A DNA stretch of 64,000 nucleotides from assembly GCF_011516645.4 (NCBI RefSeq), contig NZ_CP088285.1, positions 3,738,501 to 3,802,500 of the forward strand, written 5' to 3'. Below are positions 37,575 through 46,810 of this stretch, in pieces. The position numbers and the translations under genes are program-made. Source of the stretch: Bradyrhizobium septentrionale. Lineage in GTDB: Bacteria; Pseudomonadota; Alphaproteobacteria; Rhizobiales; Xanthobacteraceae. Under the pieces are notes generated by a model that worked only from the letters and a program-made list of their open reading frames with translations, did no database searches and was not told the DNA's origin. Every line of letters begins with the position of its first letter. Position 1 is the stretch's first letter.

Positions 37575-38854
37575 AGCCTCCCGAGATTGAGCTTCTCAAG
37601 ACGCTCGAGCAGCGACGGCGTCGCATCGATCCGCACCGTCGGCACCACCGACATGCCCGGGCCGAGCGCGACATCGGTCGGCGGATTGTCCATCACGATC
37701 TTCACCGGCACGCGCTGCACGATCTTGACGTAATTGCCGGTGGCGTTCTGCGCTGGCAGCAGCGAGAACGCGGTCCCGGAGCCGGGCTGCACGCTCTCGA
37801 CATGGCCCTTGATCGTGCGTCCGGGATAGGCGTCGATCTTCAGCGTCACCTTCTCGCCAGGCCGCATCTTGTTGAGCTGGATCTCCTTGAAGTTCGCGGT
37901 GACCCAGGTCTGGTCGGGCACGAACATGGTCAGGTTGGTGCCTGCCTGCGCGAACTGGCCGACGGCAGCCGAGAGGTTGACGACGCGGCCCGGCTGCGCG
38001 GCGGTTACCGTCGTGTAGGATAGATTGAGCTGTGCCTGGTCGCGCTGCGCCTCGGCCTGGGCGAGATTGGCAACCGCGCTCTTGCGCTGCGCTTTCAGCG
38101 ATTCGACCTGCCGCTGCGCGAGGTTGAGGGTCGCCTGCGCGCTCAGCAGCGCGGCCTGCTGCTGATGCAACTGCGAGGTGTACTGCTCGGAATTCTGCAC
38201 CGTGCCGTAGCCGGTCTGCTCCAGATGCTGGAAGCGCGTCGCCTGCTGCTGGGCGAACACCAGCGCCGCCTGCGCCTGGTCCACTTGGGCCTGGTTGGCG
38301 GCGATCTGCGCCTGCTGCACATCGAGCTGTGCGTCGACATTCTCGATGCTGGCCCGCGCGGCCGCGACCTGCGCCTCGGCCTGCGCCAGCGCGACGCGAT
38401 AGTCGCGGTCGTCGAGGCGGGCGATCACGTCGCCTGCTGTGACATGCTGGTTGTCGGTGACCGGAACGGCCGTGATGTAGCCGGAGACTTTTGGGGCGAG
38501 CGCGGATTGCCGTGCTGCGATGAAGGCGTCGTCGGTGGATTCGAAATGTCCGGCGTAATCCATGTAGAGGGTGCCGCCGCCGATCGCAGCAGCGAGCAGC
38601 ACGGCGCCGATCGCGGAGACGACCGGACGGCGGCGCAGGAAACTGCGCCGCGGCGCCTTGCCGGTAACCTCCGGTGGGACTGTTTCCTGCGGCGCGGGCT
38701 GCTTGCCGGCCGGACCTTCCGGCGAGGGAGCCTTCGCGGTGATCTCCGGCCGGTCGGATTTGGCATCGGCTTCGTGCGGGGCCGGACCTGAGGGCGCGCC
38801 CTCGATGCCCGGATGCCCCTCCTGGTCGCGCTCCAAAACAGTGTCTTCGAACAT
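37571..38854 (-). CDS. emrA: EmrA-type membrane fusion adaptor (HlyD family)
   Basis: From the ATG at 38852-38854, preceded by CAGGAGCC, the protein has 427 residues. A Pro/Glu-rich cytoplasmic tail of about 80 residues, longer than usual, leads to a helix (PVVSAIGAVLLAAAIGGGTLYM). Lipoyl halves (DDAFIAARQSALAPKVSGYITAV and AAQPGRVVNLSAAVGQF) flank a long coiled coil rich in Gln and Ala. A barrel domain (NFKEIQLNKMRPGEKVTLKIDAYPG) ends it. It bridges EmrB to an outer-membrane channel that is not encoded here. Confidence 0.9.
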   Translation of the reverse strand: MFEDTVLERDQEGHPGIEGAPSGPAPHEADAKSDRPEITAKAPSPEGPAGKQPAPQETVPPEVTGKAPRRSFLRRRPVVSAIGAVLLAAAIGGGTLYMDYAGHFESTDDAFIAARQSALAPKVSGYITAVPVTDNQHVTAGDVIARLDDRDYRVALAQAEAQVAAARASIENVDAQLDVQQAQIAANQAQVDQAQAALVFAQQQATRFQHLEQTGYGTVQNSEQYTSQLHQQQAALLSAQATLNLAQRQVESLKAQRKSAVANLAQAEAQRDQAQLNLSYTTVTAAQPGRVVNLSAAVGQFAQAGTNLTMFVPDQTWVTANFKEIQLNKMRPGEKVTLKIDAYPGRTIKGHVESVQPGSGTAFSLLPAQNATGNYVKIVQRVPVKIVMDNPPTDVALGPGMSVVPTVRIDATPSLLERLEKLNLGRL

Positions 38855-38903
38855 GATGGCGGCTCCTGCTGTCCGGCGAGGTCCGTTCGGGCCTGCATAA
38901 AGG

Positions 38904-38984
38904 AACGAAACAGTTTCGTTTCTACGCGGCAAATAGTCCCGGGGCCGCGCAGCGTCAATAGAAACGGAACTGTACCGTTCTATT
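38904..38984. promoter_or_regulatory. Candidate TetR operators between emrA and its regulator
   Basis: AACGAAAC-A-GTTTCGTT (38904-38920) is a perfect 8-base inverted repeat. AATAGAAACGG (from 38957) and CCGTTCTATT (to 38984) form a second, near-perfect one with one extra A. Both lie in the divergent spacer, and both contain GAAAC or GTTTC-like half-sites. Confidence 0.6.
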
Positions 38985-39058
38985 TACAACCAGATGTGAT
39001 AGGGCTATATTGCGGGGCGTTGCCGGCGCGACCGGCCAATGGCACCCGGGTAGAGGCG

Positions 39059-39757
39059 ATGACCACCAGTACCTTGAAGAAGCCGCGGGCTCCCAAGGCG
39101 AGGCCGGTCGAGGTGCGTGCCGGCCGGCCGCCGAAGGAGCTGGCCGGCGAGGTCGATGGGCGCATCCTGGATGCGGCGCGCGAGGTTTTTCTGCAGCGCG
39201 GGTTCGAGGGCGCGAGCATCGACGAGATCGCCGAGGCCGCGCGCTCCGGCAAGCGCACGATCTATGCGCGCTTCCGCGACAAACGGGCGCTGTTCACCGA
39301 GGTGGTGACGCGGGACATCCTGTCACGCATCGCCGAGTTCAAGGCGGATGCGCCGGTCGGCGCGACGGTCGAGGAGCGTCTCACCAGCGTCGCCTCGACC
39401 CTGCTGCATTGGGGCCTTGACGCCGACCGGATCGGACTGATGCGGCTCGCCATCGCGGAGGCGCATCGCTTTCCGGATCTTGCCGCCACCGTCAATCGCA
39501 GGGCGCGCGCGCTCGCCACCGAGCTCGGCGTTCACCTGCTGCGCGACCTGACGCAATCCGATGAACTCGGCAAGTTGCCCGCCTTCGCCCCGGAGCATCT
39601 GCCGACAACGGCGCGCCTGTTTCTCGACATCATCGCGGTGCCGATGCTGCTGCGGGCGCTGTTCGAGGTGGACCTGAAAGTGCTCGACCCCGAGATCGAC
39701 GAGCACGTGGCGCGCGGTGTCGCGTTTTTCGTTGCCGCGTGCAGGAATGGTTTCTGA
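39059..39757 (+). CDS. TetR/AcrR-family regulator of the emrAB genes
   Basis: From the ATG at 39059 the protein has 232 residues. A basic, proline-rich N-terminal arm (KKPRAPKARPVEVRAGRPPKE) precedes the TetR HTH (ILDAAREVFLQRGFEGASIDEIAEAA, RSGKRTIYARFRDKRALF), followed by a helical ligand domain of the AefR-like C-terminal type. It is divergent from emrA with two inverted repeats between, so it probably represses the pump until a substrate binds. The frame is open upstream to 38813, but that part has no ribosome site and overlaps emrA. Confidence 0.9.
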   Translation: MTTSTLKKPRAPKARPVEVRAGRPPKELAGEVDGRILDAAREVFLQRGFEGASIDEIAEAARSGKRTIYARFRDKRALFTEVVTRDILSRIAEFKADAPVGATVEERLTSVASTLLHWGLDADRIGLMRLAIAEAHRFPDLAATVNRRARALATELGVHLLRDLTQSDELGKLPAFAPEHLPTTARLFLDIIAVPMLLRALFEVDLKVLDPEIDEHVARGVAFFVAACRNGF

Positions 39758-39978
39758 CTCGAAACAGATTGATCTCTGGTTGATCTAGGAGTTGATCAAG
39801 AGATGATCCGAGAGAGGTCCGCTCACCAGGTTGTGAGCGCGGATCGTTGCAACTTCGTCACAGATCGCGGAAAAGAATGCAATTCGAGTGAGGCATGCTG
39901 TCGCACTCCTTCCTTCCATGGCAGAGATTTGGTCGCTCGCTTTTTGGGGTGACTTGCTTGTGGCAAGGGCAAAGGGGA

Positions 39979-40803
39979 ATGGAAGTGCGTCGTTTTGCAA
40001 TCGTTGGGGCTAGCCTGCTTTTCATCACGGGATTTGCCAGCGCGGCGTCAGCCGCTGACCTGCCGGAGCGTAGCTGGACCAAGGCTCCGCCATTGGTGGC
40101 TCCCGCGTTCAACTGGTCCGGATTCTACGCCGGCGTGAATCTGGGCGGCGGCTGGTATGATGGCGGGAATATCACCACCAGCAGCAATGTCGTTTCGATC
40201 GTCGGCCCCAACAACATCGTTCGTGTCCCCGTTTCGGACCGTAGCCAGGCGGGCATCACCGCTGGTGGACTGCTCGGATACAATTATCAGATCGACAGGG
40301 TCGTCCTCGGTGTGGAAGCCGACTTCAACTATGTCGACCTGAACTCTTCCCGGAGTGGAAGCACCACCGTCACTTTCATTGACGGCTCGACAGGAAGCTA
40401 CAATTTTCAAAACACCAGCAAGATCGACTGGTTCGGCACCGTGCGGGGGCGCATCGGCTTTGTGCCGACCGAGCGCCTGCTGATCTATGCGACAGGCGGT
40501 CTGGCCTATGGCGAGGTGAAGACCAATATCGTCAATTCGGAAGCCTTTTCCACGGGCCTCTCGCGGCTCTGGCTTGGCAGCAACTCCGACGTCCGCGTCG
40601 GTTGGACCGCCGGCGCCGGCCTCGAATATGCCTTTACCGGCAACTGGACGCTGCGCGGCGAATACCTCTATGTCGATCTCGGCGGAAGCGGTACGACCGC
40701 GACATTCCAGGGCACGGATCCGGTGGAGAGCCAGATCCGTTACAATGCCAGCCGCGAGAACAGGTTCAGCATTGCTCGCGCTGCGTTGAGCTACAAGTTC
40801 TGA
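39979..40803 (+). CDS. Outer-membrane beta-barrel protein (Omp25/RopB-like)
   Basis: From the ATG at 39979 the protein has 274 residues; a GTG six bases later (39985) sits better after AAAGGGG and is an equal candidate. A signal peptide ends near SAA-DLP. The mature part opens with the family hallmark FNWSGFYAGVNLGGGW. It continues in alternating strands with GLLGYNYQIDRVVLGVEADFNY, WFGTVRGRIGFVPTERLLIYATGGLAYGEV and TAGAGLEYAFTGNWTLRGEYLYVDLGG in parts, and closes on the aromatic SYKF. Members are small OmpA-like barrels at the rhizobial surface. Confidence 0.9.
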   Translation: MEVRRFAIVGASLLFITGFASAASAADLPERSWTKAPPLVAPAFNWSGFYAGVNLGGGWYDGGNITTSSNVVSIVGPNNIVRVPVSDRSQAGITAGGLLGYNYQIDRVVLGVEADFNYVDLNSSRSGSTTVTFIDGSTGSYNFQNTSKIDWFGTVRGRIGFVPTERLLIYATGGLAYGEVKTNIVNSEAFSTGLSRLWLGSNSDVRVGWTAGAGLEYAFTGNWTLRGEYLYVDLGGSGTTATFQGTDPVESQIRYNASRENRFSIARAALSYKF

Positions 40804-40831
40804 CACCGGCCTGAGCAAAGGCCCTGCGTTC

Positions 40832-40853
40832 TCTCTCCCGCAAGCGGGAGAGA
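40832..40853. terminator. Hairpin between convergent barrel-protein and RND genes
   Basis: TCTCTCCCGC and GCGGGAGAGA form a perfect 10-base stem around AA in the 82-base gap between converging genes. It may act as a bidirectional terminator and also resembles a common intergenic repeat of the genus. Confidence 0.6.
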
Positions 40854-40885
40854 TGAGGCGCGCATGCCAGATCGGTCCATTCCTT

Positions 40886-43800
40886 TCATGCTAGCGGCGG
40901 GACAGCCTCGGATTGGCGAGAGGCGGCTTGCTCGGTGCCTTTGCGCAGGCCGCCCAGCCATCGCCTGATGTCGTCGAGATAGATGTAGACGACCGGCGTC
41001 GTGAACAGCGTCATCAGCTGCGAGACGATCAACCCGCCGACGATCGCAAATCCCAGAGGCTGGCGCAGCTCCGAACCGGTTCCGGTGCCGATCATCAGCG
41101 GCACGCCGCCGAGCATCGCGCACATCGTCGTCATCAGGATCGGGCGGAAGCGGGCCTTGCAGGCCAGATAGACCGATCGCTCGGCGGAGAGGTGCTGGTG
41201 GCGTTCGGCCTCCAGCGCGAAGTCGATCAGCATGATGCCGTTCTTCTTCACGATGCCGATCAGCAGGATGATGCCGATCAGCCCGATCACGTCGAGGCCG
41301 AAGCCGAAGGCCCATAGCGCAAGCAGCGCGCCGAGGCCGGCGGAGGGCAGGGTGGAGAGGATCGTGACCGGATGGATCGTGCTTTCATAGAGCATCCCGA
41401 GGATCAGATAGACCGCGACGATCGCCGCAACGATCAGCATCGGCGTGCTGGCGAGCGCCGCCTGGAACGCCTGCGCATTGCCCTGGAAGCTGGTGGCAAC
41501 GGTCGCGGGCATGTGCATATCGGCGGTCGCCTTCTGGATGGCGGCGACCGCCGTTCCGACCGCCGCGCCCGGCGCGAGATTGAAGCTCAGTGTCACCGAC
41601 GGGAACTGGCTCTGATGGTTCACGGCGAGCGGCGCGGTGCCGTAATCGATGCTGGCGATCTGGCTCAGCGGCACCATCGATCCGGCGGACGAACGGATAT
41701 AGATGCGGTTGAGCGCATAGGGGCCGAGCTGGAACGACGGATCGACCTCGAGGATCACGTAATAGGTGTTGAGCGCCGTGAACAGCTGCGCGACATGGCG
41801 TTGGCCAAATGAATCATAGAGCGTGTTGTCGACCGCTGCCGGATCGATGCCGAGGCGGGCGGCCGCGTCGCGGTCGATCTCGAGCTTGAGCTGGCGCGCG
41901 GCGTTGGCCTGGTCGGTGGCGACGTCGGCGAGCTCCGGCAGCGTCTTCAGCTTCTGATACAGTTTGCCGGCCCACAGATTGAGCTCGTCCTGGTTCACGT
42001 CGGTGAGCGTGTACTGATACTGCGTCTTGGACAGGCGGCTGGCGAGATTGATGTCCTGCGTCGCCTGCAGGAACACCGACATTCCCTTGATCTTCTGCAG
42101 CGCGGTGTCGAGCTGCCTGATCACCTGATCCGCGGAAGCAGAGCGCTCCGCTTTTGGCTTCAGCAGCACGAACAGGCGGCCATTGTTCTCGGTGACAGTC
42201 GGGCCACCCGGGCCGATATAGCCGGTCGCATTGGCCACCGCAGGGTTCTTCGCGATGATGTCGATGGCGCTGCGCTGCAAGGTTGCCATCTGCGCCGGCG
42301 AGACGTCAGCCGATGCCTCGGTGATGCCGGTGATCATGCCGGTGTCCTGTTGGGGAAAGAAGCCCTTGGGGATCGCGACAAAGAGCAGGCCGGTCACCAC
42401 GATGCTGGCCAGCATGATCGACAGCGTCGTGGCCTTGAAGCGCAGCGCCACGGCGAGCAGCCGCTCATAGCCGGTCTCGATCGCGACAAAGCCGCGCTCG
42501 AGCGCACGCGACACCCGGCCGGCGCCGGCGCCTTGGTTCGGCGACAGCAGATAGGCGCACATCATCGGCGTCAACGTCACCGAGACGACGACCGACACCA
42601 GGATGGCGACGCACACCGTCACCGCGAATTCCTGGAACATGCGGCCGATCACGCCGCCCATCATCAGGAGCGGAATGAACACCGCAACCAGCGAGACCGA
42701 GATCGAGATGATGGTGAAGGCGATCTCGCCCGCCCCCTTCAGCGTCGCCTGCATCGGGGAGAGGCCCTCCTCGATGTGCCGGGAGATGTTCTCGATCATC
42801 ACGATGGCGTCGTCGACGACGAAGCCGACCGCGATCGACAGGCCCATCAGCGAGAGATTGTCGAGGCTGTAATTGAGCAGGTACATCACGCCGAACGTGC
42901 CGATCAGCGAGATCGGGACCGAGACGGCGGGGATGATGGTCGCCCACAGATTGCGCAGGAACAGGAAGATCACGCCGACCACCAGCGCGATGGTCAACAG
43001 CAGGGTGAACTGCACGTCGGCGACGCTGGCGCGGATGGTCTGCGTGCGGTCGGACGCGATCTGGACCTTGATGTCGGACGGCAGGCCCGAGACCAGCTGC
43101 GGCAGCAGCTTCTTGATGCCGTCCACCGTGCTGATCACGTTGGCGCCGGGCTGGCGCTGGATCGCGAGGATGACGGCGGGCTTGTCGTTGTACCAGCCGT
43201 GCAGCGTGACGTCTTCCGCGGCGACGATGGCCTGGCCGACGTCGCGCAGGCGCACCGGCGCGCCGTTGCGATAGGCGATGATCAGATCGTCATACTTGCT
43301 CGCGACCAGCACCTGGTCGTTGGTGGCAAGCGTGTAGGCCTGCTGATTGCCGTAGAGCACGCCCTTGGGCTGGTTCACGGTGATGTTGCCGAGCGTGGTG
43401 CGCAATTGCTCGAGGTCGAGGCCCGCGGCGGCGAGCTTGGCCGGATTGACCTGCACCCGGATCGACGGCTTCTGCATGCCGCCGATCGTCACCAGCGCGA
43501 CGCCGGGCACCTGCGACAGTTTCTGGGCCAGGATGCTGTCGGCGTAATCGTCGACCTTGGTCAGCGGCTCGGTGTCCGACGTCAGCGCGATCAGCAGCAC
43601 CGGCACGTCGGCTGGGTTGACCTTGTGGAAGGTCGGTGGCGACGGCATGGTCTTGGGCAGTTGCCCGGCTGCGGCATTGATCGCGGTCTGCACGTCCTGC
43701 GCGGCCGAATCGACGCTGCGGTTCAGGGCGAATTGCAGCGTGATCTGAGTGTTGCCGAGCCCGCTGCTCGAGCTCATGCCGGTCAGGCCCGCGATCTGTC

Positions 43801-44014
43801 CGAACTGCCGCTCCAGCGGCGTCGCGACCGAGGAGGCCATGGTCTGCGGGTCGGCGCCGGGCAGCTGCGCCGTCACCTGGATGGTCGGGGTGTCCACCGT
43901 CGGCAGCGCCGAGACCGGCAGCCGCACAAAGGCGACCATGCCGACCAGCGTGATCGCGATGGCGAGGAAGGCGGTTGCGACCGGCCTGCGAATAAAACCT
44001 TCGGAGATATTCAT
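40886..44014 (-). CDS. RND efflux permease (HAE1/MdtBC type)
   Basis: The 1042-residue inner-membrane pump has twelve helices with two large periplasmic loops. Helix 4 carries the proton-relay aspartates in GFVVDDAIVMIENISRH; other family blocks are RPVATAFLAIAITLVG at the start, GGVIGRMFQEFAVTV and LLIGIVKKNGIMLIDFAL. The close match to MdtB/MdtC-type multidrug pumps suggests small amphipathic substrates. The start overlaps the adaptor stop (ATGA). No outer-membrane channel gene is nearby, so a shared TolC-type channel must serve. Confidence 0.93.
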   Translation of the reverse strand: MNISEGFIRRPVATAFLAIAITLVGMVAFVRLPVSALPTVDTPTIQVTAQLPGADPQTMASSVATPLERQFGQIAGLTGMSSSSGLGNTQITLQFALNRSVDSAAQDVQTAINAAAGQLPKTMPSPPTFHKVNPADVPVLLIALTSDTEPLTKVDDYADSILAQKLSQVPGVALVTIGGMQKPSIRVQVNPAKLAAAGLDLEQLRTTLGNITVNQPKGVLYGNQQAYTLATNDQVLVASKYDDLIIAYRNGAPVRLRDVGQAIVAAEDVTLHGWYNDKPAVILAIQRQPGANVISTVDGIKKLLPQLVSGLPSDIKVQIASDRTQTIRASVADVQFTLLLTIALVVGVIFLFLRNLWATIIPAVSVPISLIGTFGVMYLLNYSLDNLSLMGLSIAVGFVVDDAIVMIENISRHIEEGLSPMQATLKGAGEIAFTIISISVSLVAVFIPLLMMGGVIGRMFQEFAVTVCVAILVSVVVSVTLTPMMCAYLLSPNQGAGAGRVSRALERGFVAIETGYERLLAVALRFKATTLSIMLASIVVTGLLFVAIPKGFFPQQDTGMITGITEASADVSPAQMATLQRSAIDIIAKNPAVANATGYIGPGGPTVTENNGRLFVLLKPKAERSASADQVIRQLDTALQKIKGMSVFLQATQDINLASRLSKTQYQYTLTDVNQDELNLWAGKLYQKLKTLPELADVATDQANAARQLKLEIDRDAAARLGIDPAAVDNTLYDSFGQRHVAQLFTALNTYYVILEVDPSFQLGPYALNRIYIRSSAGSMVPLSQIASIDYGTAPLAVNHQSQFPSVTLSFNLAPGAAVGTAVAAIQKATADMHMPATVATSFQGNAQAFQAALASTPMLIVAAIVAVYLILGMLYESTIHPVTILSTLPSAGLGALLALWAFGFGLDVIGLIGIILLIGIVKKNGIMLIDFALEAERHQHLSAERSVYLACKARFRPILMTTMCAMLGGVPLMIGTGTGSELRQPLGFAIVGGLIVSQLMTLFTTPVVYIYLDDIRRWLGGLRKGTEQAASRQSEAVPPLA

Positions 44015-45210
44015 GGCAGCATGCCTGCGCTTGCGGTGGTCGCGTTCTGGACCAGGTCCTTCTTGTCGTCGGGCACGATCTCGGCGGTCGCCCCCGGACT
44101 GAGCCGGTACTGGCCGGCGGTGACGACGGTCTCGCCTGCCGCGAGGCCCTGCTCGATCAGGACCTGTCCCTCACGCGATTGACCGGTTGTGACATTGCGC
44201 ACGCTGACGACGTTGTTGGGGCCGACCACATAGGCGAAGGCCCCGCTTGGACCCTGCAGCACCGCCGTCAGCGGCACAGTGAGCGCGTTGTGGCTGACAG
44301 CAACGGTCAGATGGACGTTGACGAAGTTGCCGGGCCACAGCATGCGGCCGGCGTTGGGGAAGGACGCCTTCAGCCGCACCGTGCCGGTCGAACTGTCGAC
44401 CTGGTTGTCAATCAGCATCAGGCTGCCGTGGTCGAGCTTCTGCTGGTCCTTGGCATCATAGACATCGACTGACACCATCCCGGATGCGAGCGCCTGCTGC
44501 ACCCGCGGGATGTCGGCGGACGGCAGCGTGAAGATCACCGCGATCGGCTGCAGCTGGGTCAGGACCACGAGCCCGTTGAGGTCGGACGGCTGCACGATGT
44601 TGCCGGGATCGATGCGGCGGATGCCGGTGACGCCGTCGAACGGCGCGGTGATGGTGGTGAAGCTCAGCTGTGTCTGCGCGGCCTCCAGCGCCGCCTTGTC
44701 GAGCGCGACCGTGCCCTCGCCCTGCGAGACCAGCGAATTCTGGGTATCGAGCAGCTGCTGGGTGGCAAAGCCGCGGTTGGCGAGCGGCTGGGTTCGCGAA
44801 AGGTTGGTCCTGGCGTTCTTCAGGCTGGCCTCGTCGCGGGCCAGCGCGGCCTCGGCCTGATCGACCTGGGCCTCATAGACCCGCGGGTCGATCTTGGCGA
44901 GCACGTCGCCGCGCTTCACCTGCTTGCCCTCGACAAAGTCGACGCTGTCGAGCGTGCCCTGCACCTGGGTGCGGATCGTCGCGGTGTTGATCGGCGTCAC
45001 CGTGCCGAGCCCTTCGAGCACGATCGGCACGTCGTGCTGCAGGACCTTGGCCGCCGTCACCGGAACGGCTGGTGTGGCCGCCTTGGCCTGGGCCGCCGCG
45101 GGCACGTGATCTGTGCGGCCGTCGCGCAGGTGCACGAGATACGCGCCGGCGCCGATTGCGGCGGCGATCGCCAGACAAGCGCTGGTGATCATGAGGGCCT
45201 TCGGTGTCAT
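44011..45210 (-). CDS. RND efflux periplasmic adaptor (MdtA-like)
   Basis: The 399-residue protein has an N-terminal anchor (MITSACLAIAAAIGAGAYLVH), a lipoyl domain (VEGKQVKRGDVLAKIDPRVYEAQVDQAEAAL), a coiled-coil hairpin, then beta-barrel and membrane-proximal domains. Those contain FDGVTGIRRIDPGNIVQPSD and MLWPGNFVNVHLTVAV. It links the permease to an outer-membrane channel. It overlaps both neighbours by four bases, making a tightly coupled three-gene unit with the unknown protein upstream and the pump downstream. Confidence 0.92.
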   Translation of the reverse strand: MTPKALMITSACLAIAAAIGAGAYLVHLRDGRTDHVPAAAQAKAATPAVPVTAAKVLQHDVPIVLEGLGTVTPINTATIRTQVQGTLDSVDFVEGKQVKRGDVLAKIDPRVYEAQVDQAEAALARDEASLKNARTNLSRTQPLANRGFATQQLLDTQNSLVSQGEGTVALDKAALEAAQTQLSFTTITAPFDGVTGIRRIDPGNIVQPSDLNGLVVLTQLQPIAVIFTLPSADIPRVQQALASGMVSVDVYDAKDQQKLDHGSLMLIDNQVDSSTGTVRLKASFPNAGRMLWPGNFVNVHLTVAVSHNALTVPLTAVLQGPSGAFAYVVGPNNVVSVRNVTTGQSREGQVLIEQGLAAGETVVTAGQYRLSPGATAEIVPDDKKDLVQNATTASAGMLP

Positions 45211-45803
45211 AGGTCGCCAACTCCATCTTTTGTCCGGCGGCTGATCGTTGCGACCAGCTCGAGAACGAAGGTTTCAGTGACGCTCGCTGCCGCGCCCGCA
45301 CCGCGGCCGGCCGTCAGGTCGAGTGTGATGATGCGTGCGTCGAGGTCGGCTGAGCGCAGCGCGCCGATGAGATTGCCGCGCAGCTCCTCATCGCCGTCGC
45401 GGCGAATGACAAGCCGCAGCGCCGTGACCGTGGGCACGATGCGAAACGGCAGCGCGCCGCAGGGGACGTCGATCGCGACGATGCCGCCGCACGGCAATTC
45501 GCCCTGCAGCGCCAGTTCGAGCATGCTGCGCGCGACCGGCCCTTCGCCGAGCAGGATCAGCTGGCGCGGCGTCATGCCGGAGCGGCTGAGCGCGGCCGCA
45601 ACGCCGCTCAGGATGTCGGCATAGCCCGGTTCACCCAGCATGATCGGCAACCACGTCGCAAGCGGCGTCAGCGCCCGCCAGCGCGCGAAGGTTTCGGGGA
45701 TGGCGACAGCCGGTGCGTCCGGTGTGACCAGGACACCGACCAGCACGCTCGCAGGGGTGCGAACCGGTCTTGCGGGAACTGCGCTGTGCAGGATCTCGGA
45801 CAT
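45207..45803 (-). CDS. Unknown protein at head of RND operon, degenerate alpha/beta-hydrolase-like
   Basis: The 198-residue protein has no signal peptide or membrane helix. The stretch PRQLILLGEGPVARSMLELALQGELPCGGIVAID looks like the nucleophile-elbow strand-turn-helix of small carboxylesterases (LGFSQGA type), but Gly88 stands where the serine should be. A later VTALRLVIRRDGDEELRGNLIGALRSADLDARIITLD resembles the acid-loop region, and no matching catalytic His is evident. I infer a hydrolase fold that has lost catalysis, perhaps a ligand sensor. Its stop overlaps the adaptor start (ATGA), and it is divergent from a LysR gene. Confidence 0.6.
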   Translation of the reverse strand: MSEILHSAVPARPVRTPASVLVGVLVTPDAPAVAIPETFARWRALTPLATWLPIMLGEPGYADILSGVAAALSRSGMTPRQLILLGEGPVARSMLELALQGELPCGGIVAIDVPCGALPFRIVPTVTALRLVIRRDGDEELRGNLIGALRSADLDARIITLDLTAGRGAGAAASVTETFVLELVATISRRTKDGVGDL

Positions 45804-45836
45804 GCCCGGAAGCTGGGCCTCGCCGCGATATTATTC

Positions 45837-45867
45837 AAATGAATTGTCTTTATTCACCAATTCATTT
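45837..45867. promoter_or_regulatory. LysR-type operator, 10-bp inverted repeat
   Basis: AAATGAATTG (45837-45846) and CAATTCATTT (45858-45867) are perfect inverted arms separated by 11 bases, containing the ATTG-N11-CAAT form of a LysR T-N11-A box. The site lies between the RND operon and the divergent LysR gene, 16 bases before the latter's ATG. Confidence 0.75.
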
Positions 45868-45883
45868 CGTGCATGATGGGTAT

Positions 45884-46783
45884 ATGCGGCTGCGCAATCT
45901 CGACCTCAATTTGCTCCTGGTGTTCGACGCAGTGATGCGCGAGCGCAGCGCTGTGCGCGCGGCCAGCGCGCTTGCCCTCAGCCAGCCGGCGGTCAGCCAC
46001 GCACTGAACCGGCTGCGTCACGCGCTCAAGGACAGGCTGTTCGTCCGCACGCCATCCGGCATGCTGCCGACGCCGCGCGCGGAGGCGCTGGCGCTGCCGA
46101 TCCGCAAGGCGCTCAACGAGTTGCAGCTCGCGGTCGAGGGCGATCAGTTCGATCCGGCGCAGGCGAACCGGCGCTTCACCATCGCGGTGAACAATTATGC
46201 CGCGGTGGTCGCGGTCGGGCTGATCCTCGCGGCCGCGCGGGCGCAGGCGCCGAAGGTGCGGCTGACGCTGCTGCCGAGTGGCACCTTGAATCTTGCCGAC
46301 CGGCTCGACCGCGGAGAGCTCGATCTCGCGATCTCCTCACGCGCGCTTGAGAGCGAGCGCTTTGCCTCGCAGCGCTTGATCGAGGACCGCTTCGTCGCGG
46401 TGCTGAGGGCCGGGCATCCGGCCTTGAGGAAGAAGCTGACCGCCGAGCTGCTGGCCGGCCTGCCGCATCTTGCGATCACCTCCAGCGGCGAGAATCTGGA
46501 CTTCGTCGACGCCTGGCTGCAGGCCCGCAATGCCGAGCGGACCATTGCCGCCGATGTCCCCTATCTGTCCGCCGGCGCGGTCCTGGTGCAATCCAACATG
46601 GTTGCGATCCTGGGGCGAAAGCTCGCGCTCGAATTCCGCCGCGCCTATCCGATCGAGATGCGCGAATTGCCGTTCGACGCAGCGAAGCTGCAGAGCGTCA
46701 TGAGCTGGCACCGCCGCTTCGACGATATGCCGGCGCACCGCTGGCTGAGAGACACCATCGTTGCTGCCACGGCCGGCATTTGA
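45884..46783 (+). CDS. LysR-family regulator of the RND operon
   Basis: From the ATG at 45884 the protein has 299 residues. It has a LysR HTH at the N-terminus (LRNLDLNLLLVFDAVMRERSAVRAASALALSQPAVSHALNRLRHAL) and an effector domain of the NodD/LinR-like clade (RFTIAVNNYAAVVAVG, LDLAISSRALESERFASQRL). It is divergent from the unknown/adaptor/permease genes and has a perfect T-N11-A palindrome beside its start. An open frame back to 45770 overlaps the opposite gene and is not needed. The inducer is unknown. Confidence 0.9.
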   Translation: MRLRNLDLNLLLVFDAVMRERSAVRAASALALSQPAVSHALNRLRHALKDRLFVRTPSGMLPTPRAEALALPIRKALNELQLAVEGDQFDPAQANRRFTIAVNNYAAVVAVGLILAAARAQAPKVRLTLLPSGTLNLADRLDRGELDLAISSRALESERFASQRLIEDRFVAVLRAGHPALRKKLTAELLAGLPHLAITSSGENLDFVDAWLQARNAERTIAADVPYLSAGAVLVQSNMVAILGRKLALEFRRAYPIEMRELPFDAAKLQSVMSWHRRFDDMPAHRWLRDTIVAATAGI

Positions 46784-46810
46784 GATCGCTGCCTTGCGGC
46801 AGGCCAGCGG

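Noticed and set aside
42350..44182. A 610-residue plus-strand frame opposite the RND permease
   Set aside because: It is composed almost entirely of His, Arg, Asp and Gln runs mirroring the pump gene.
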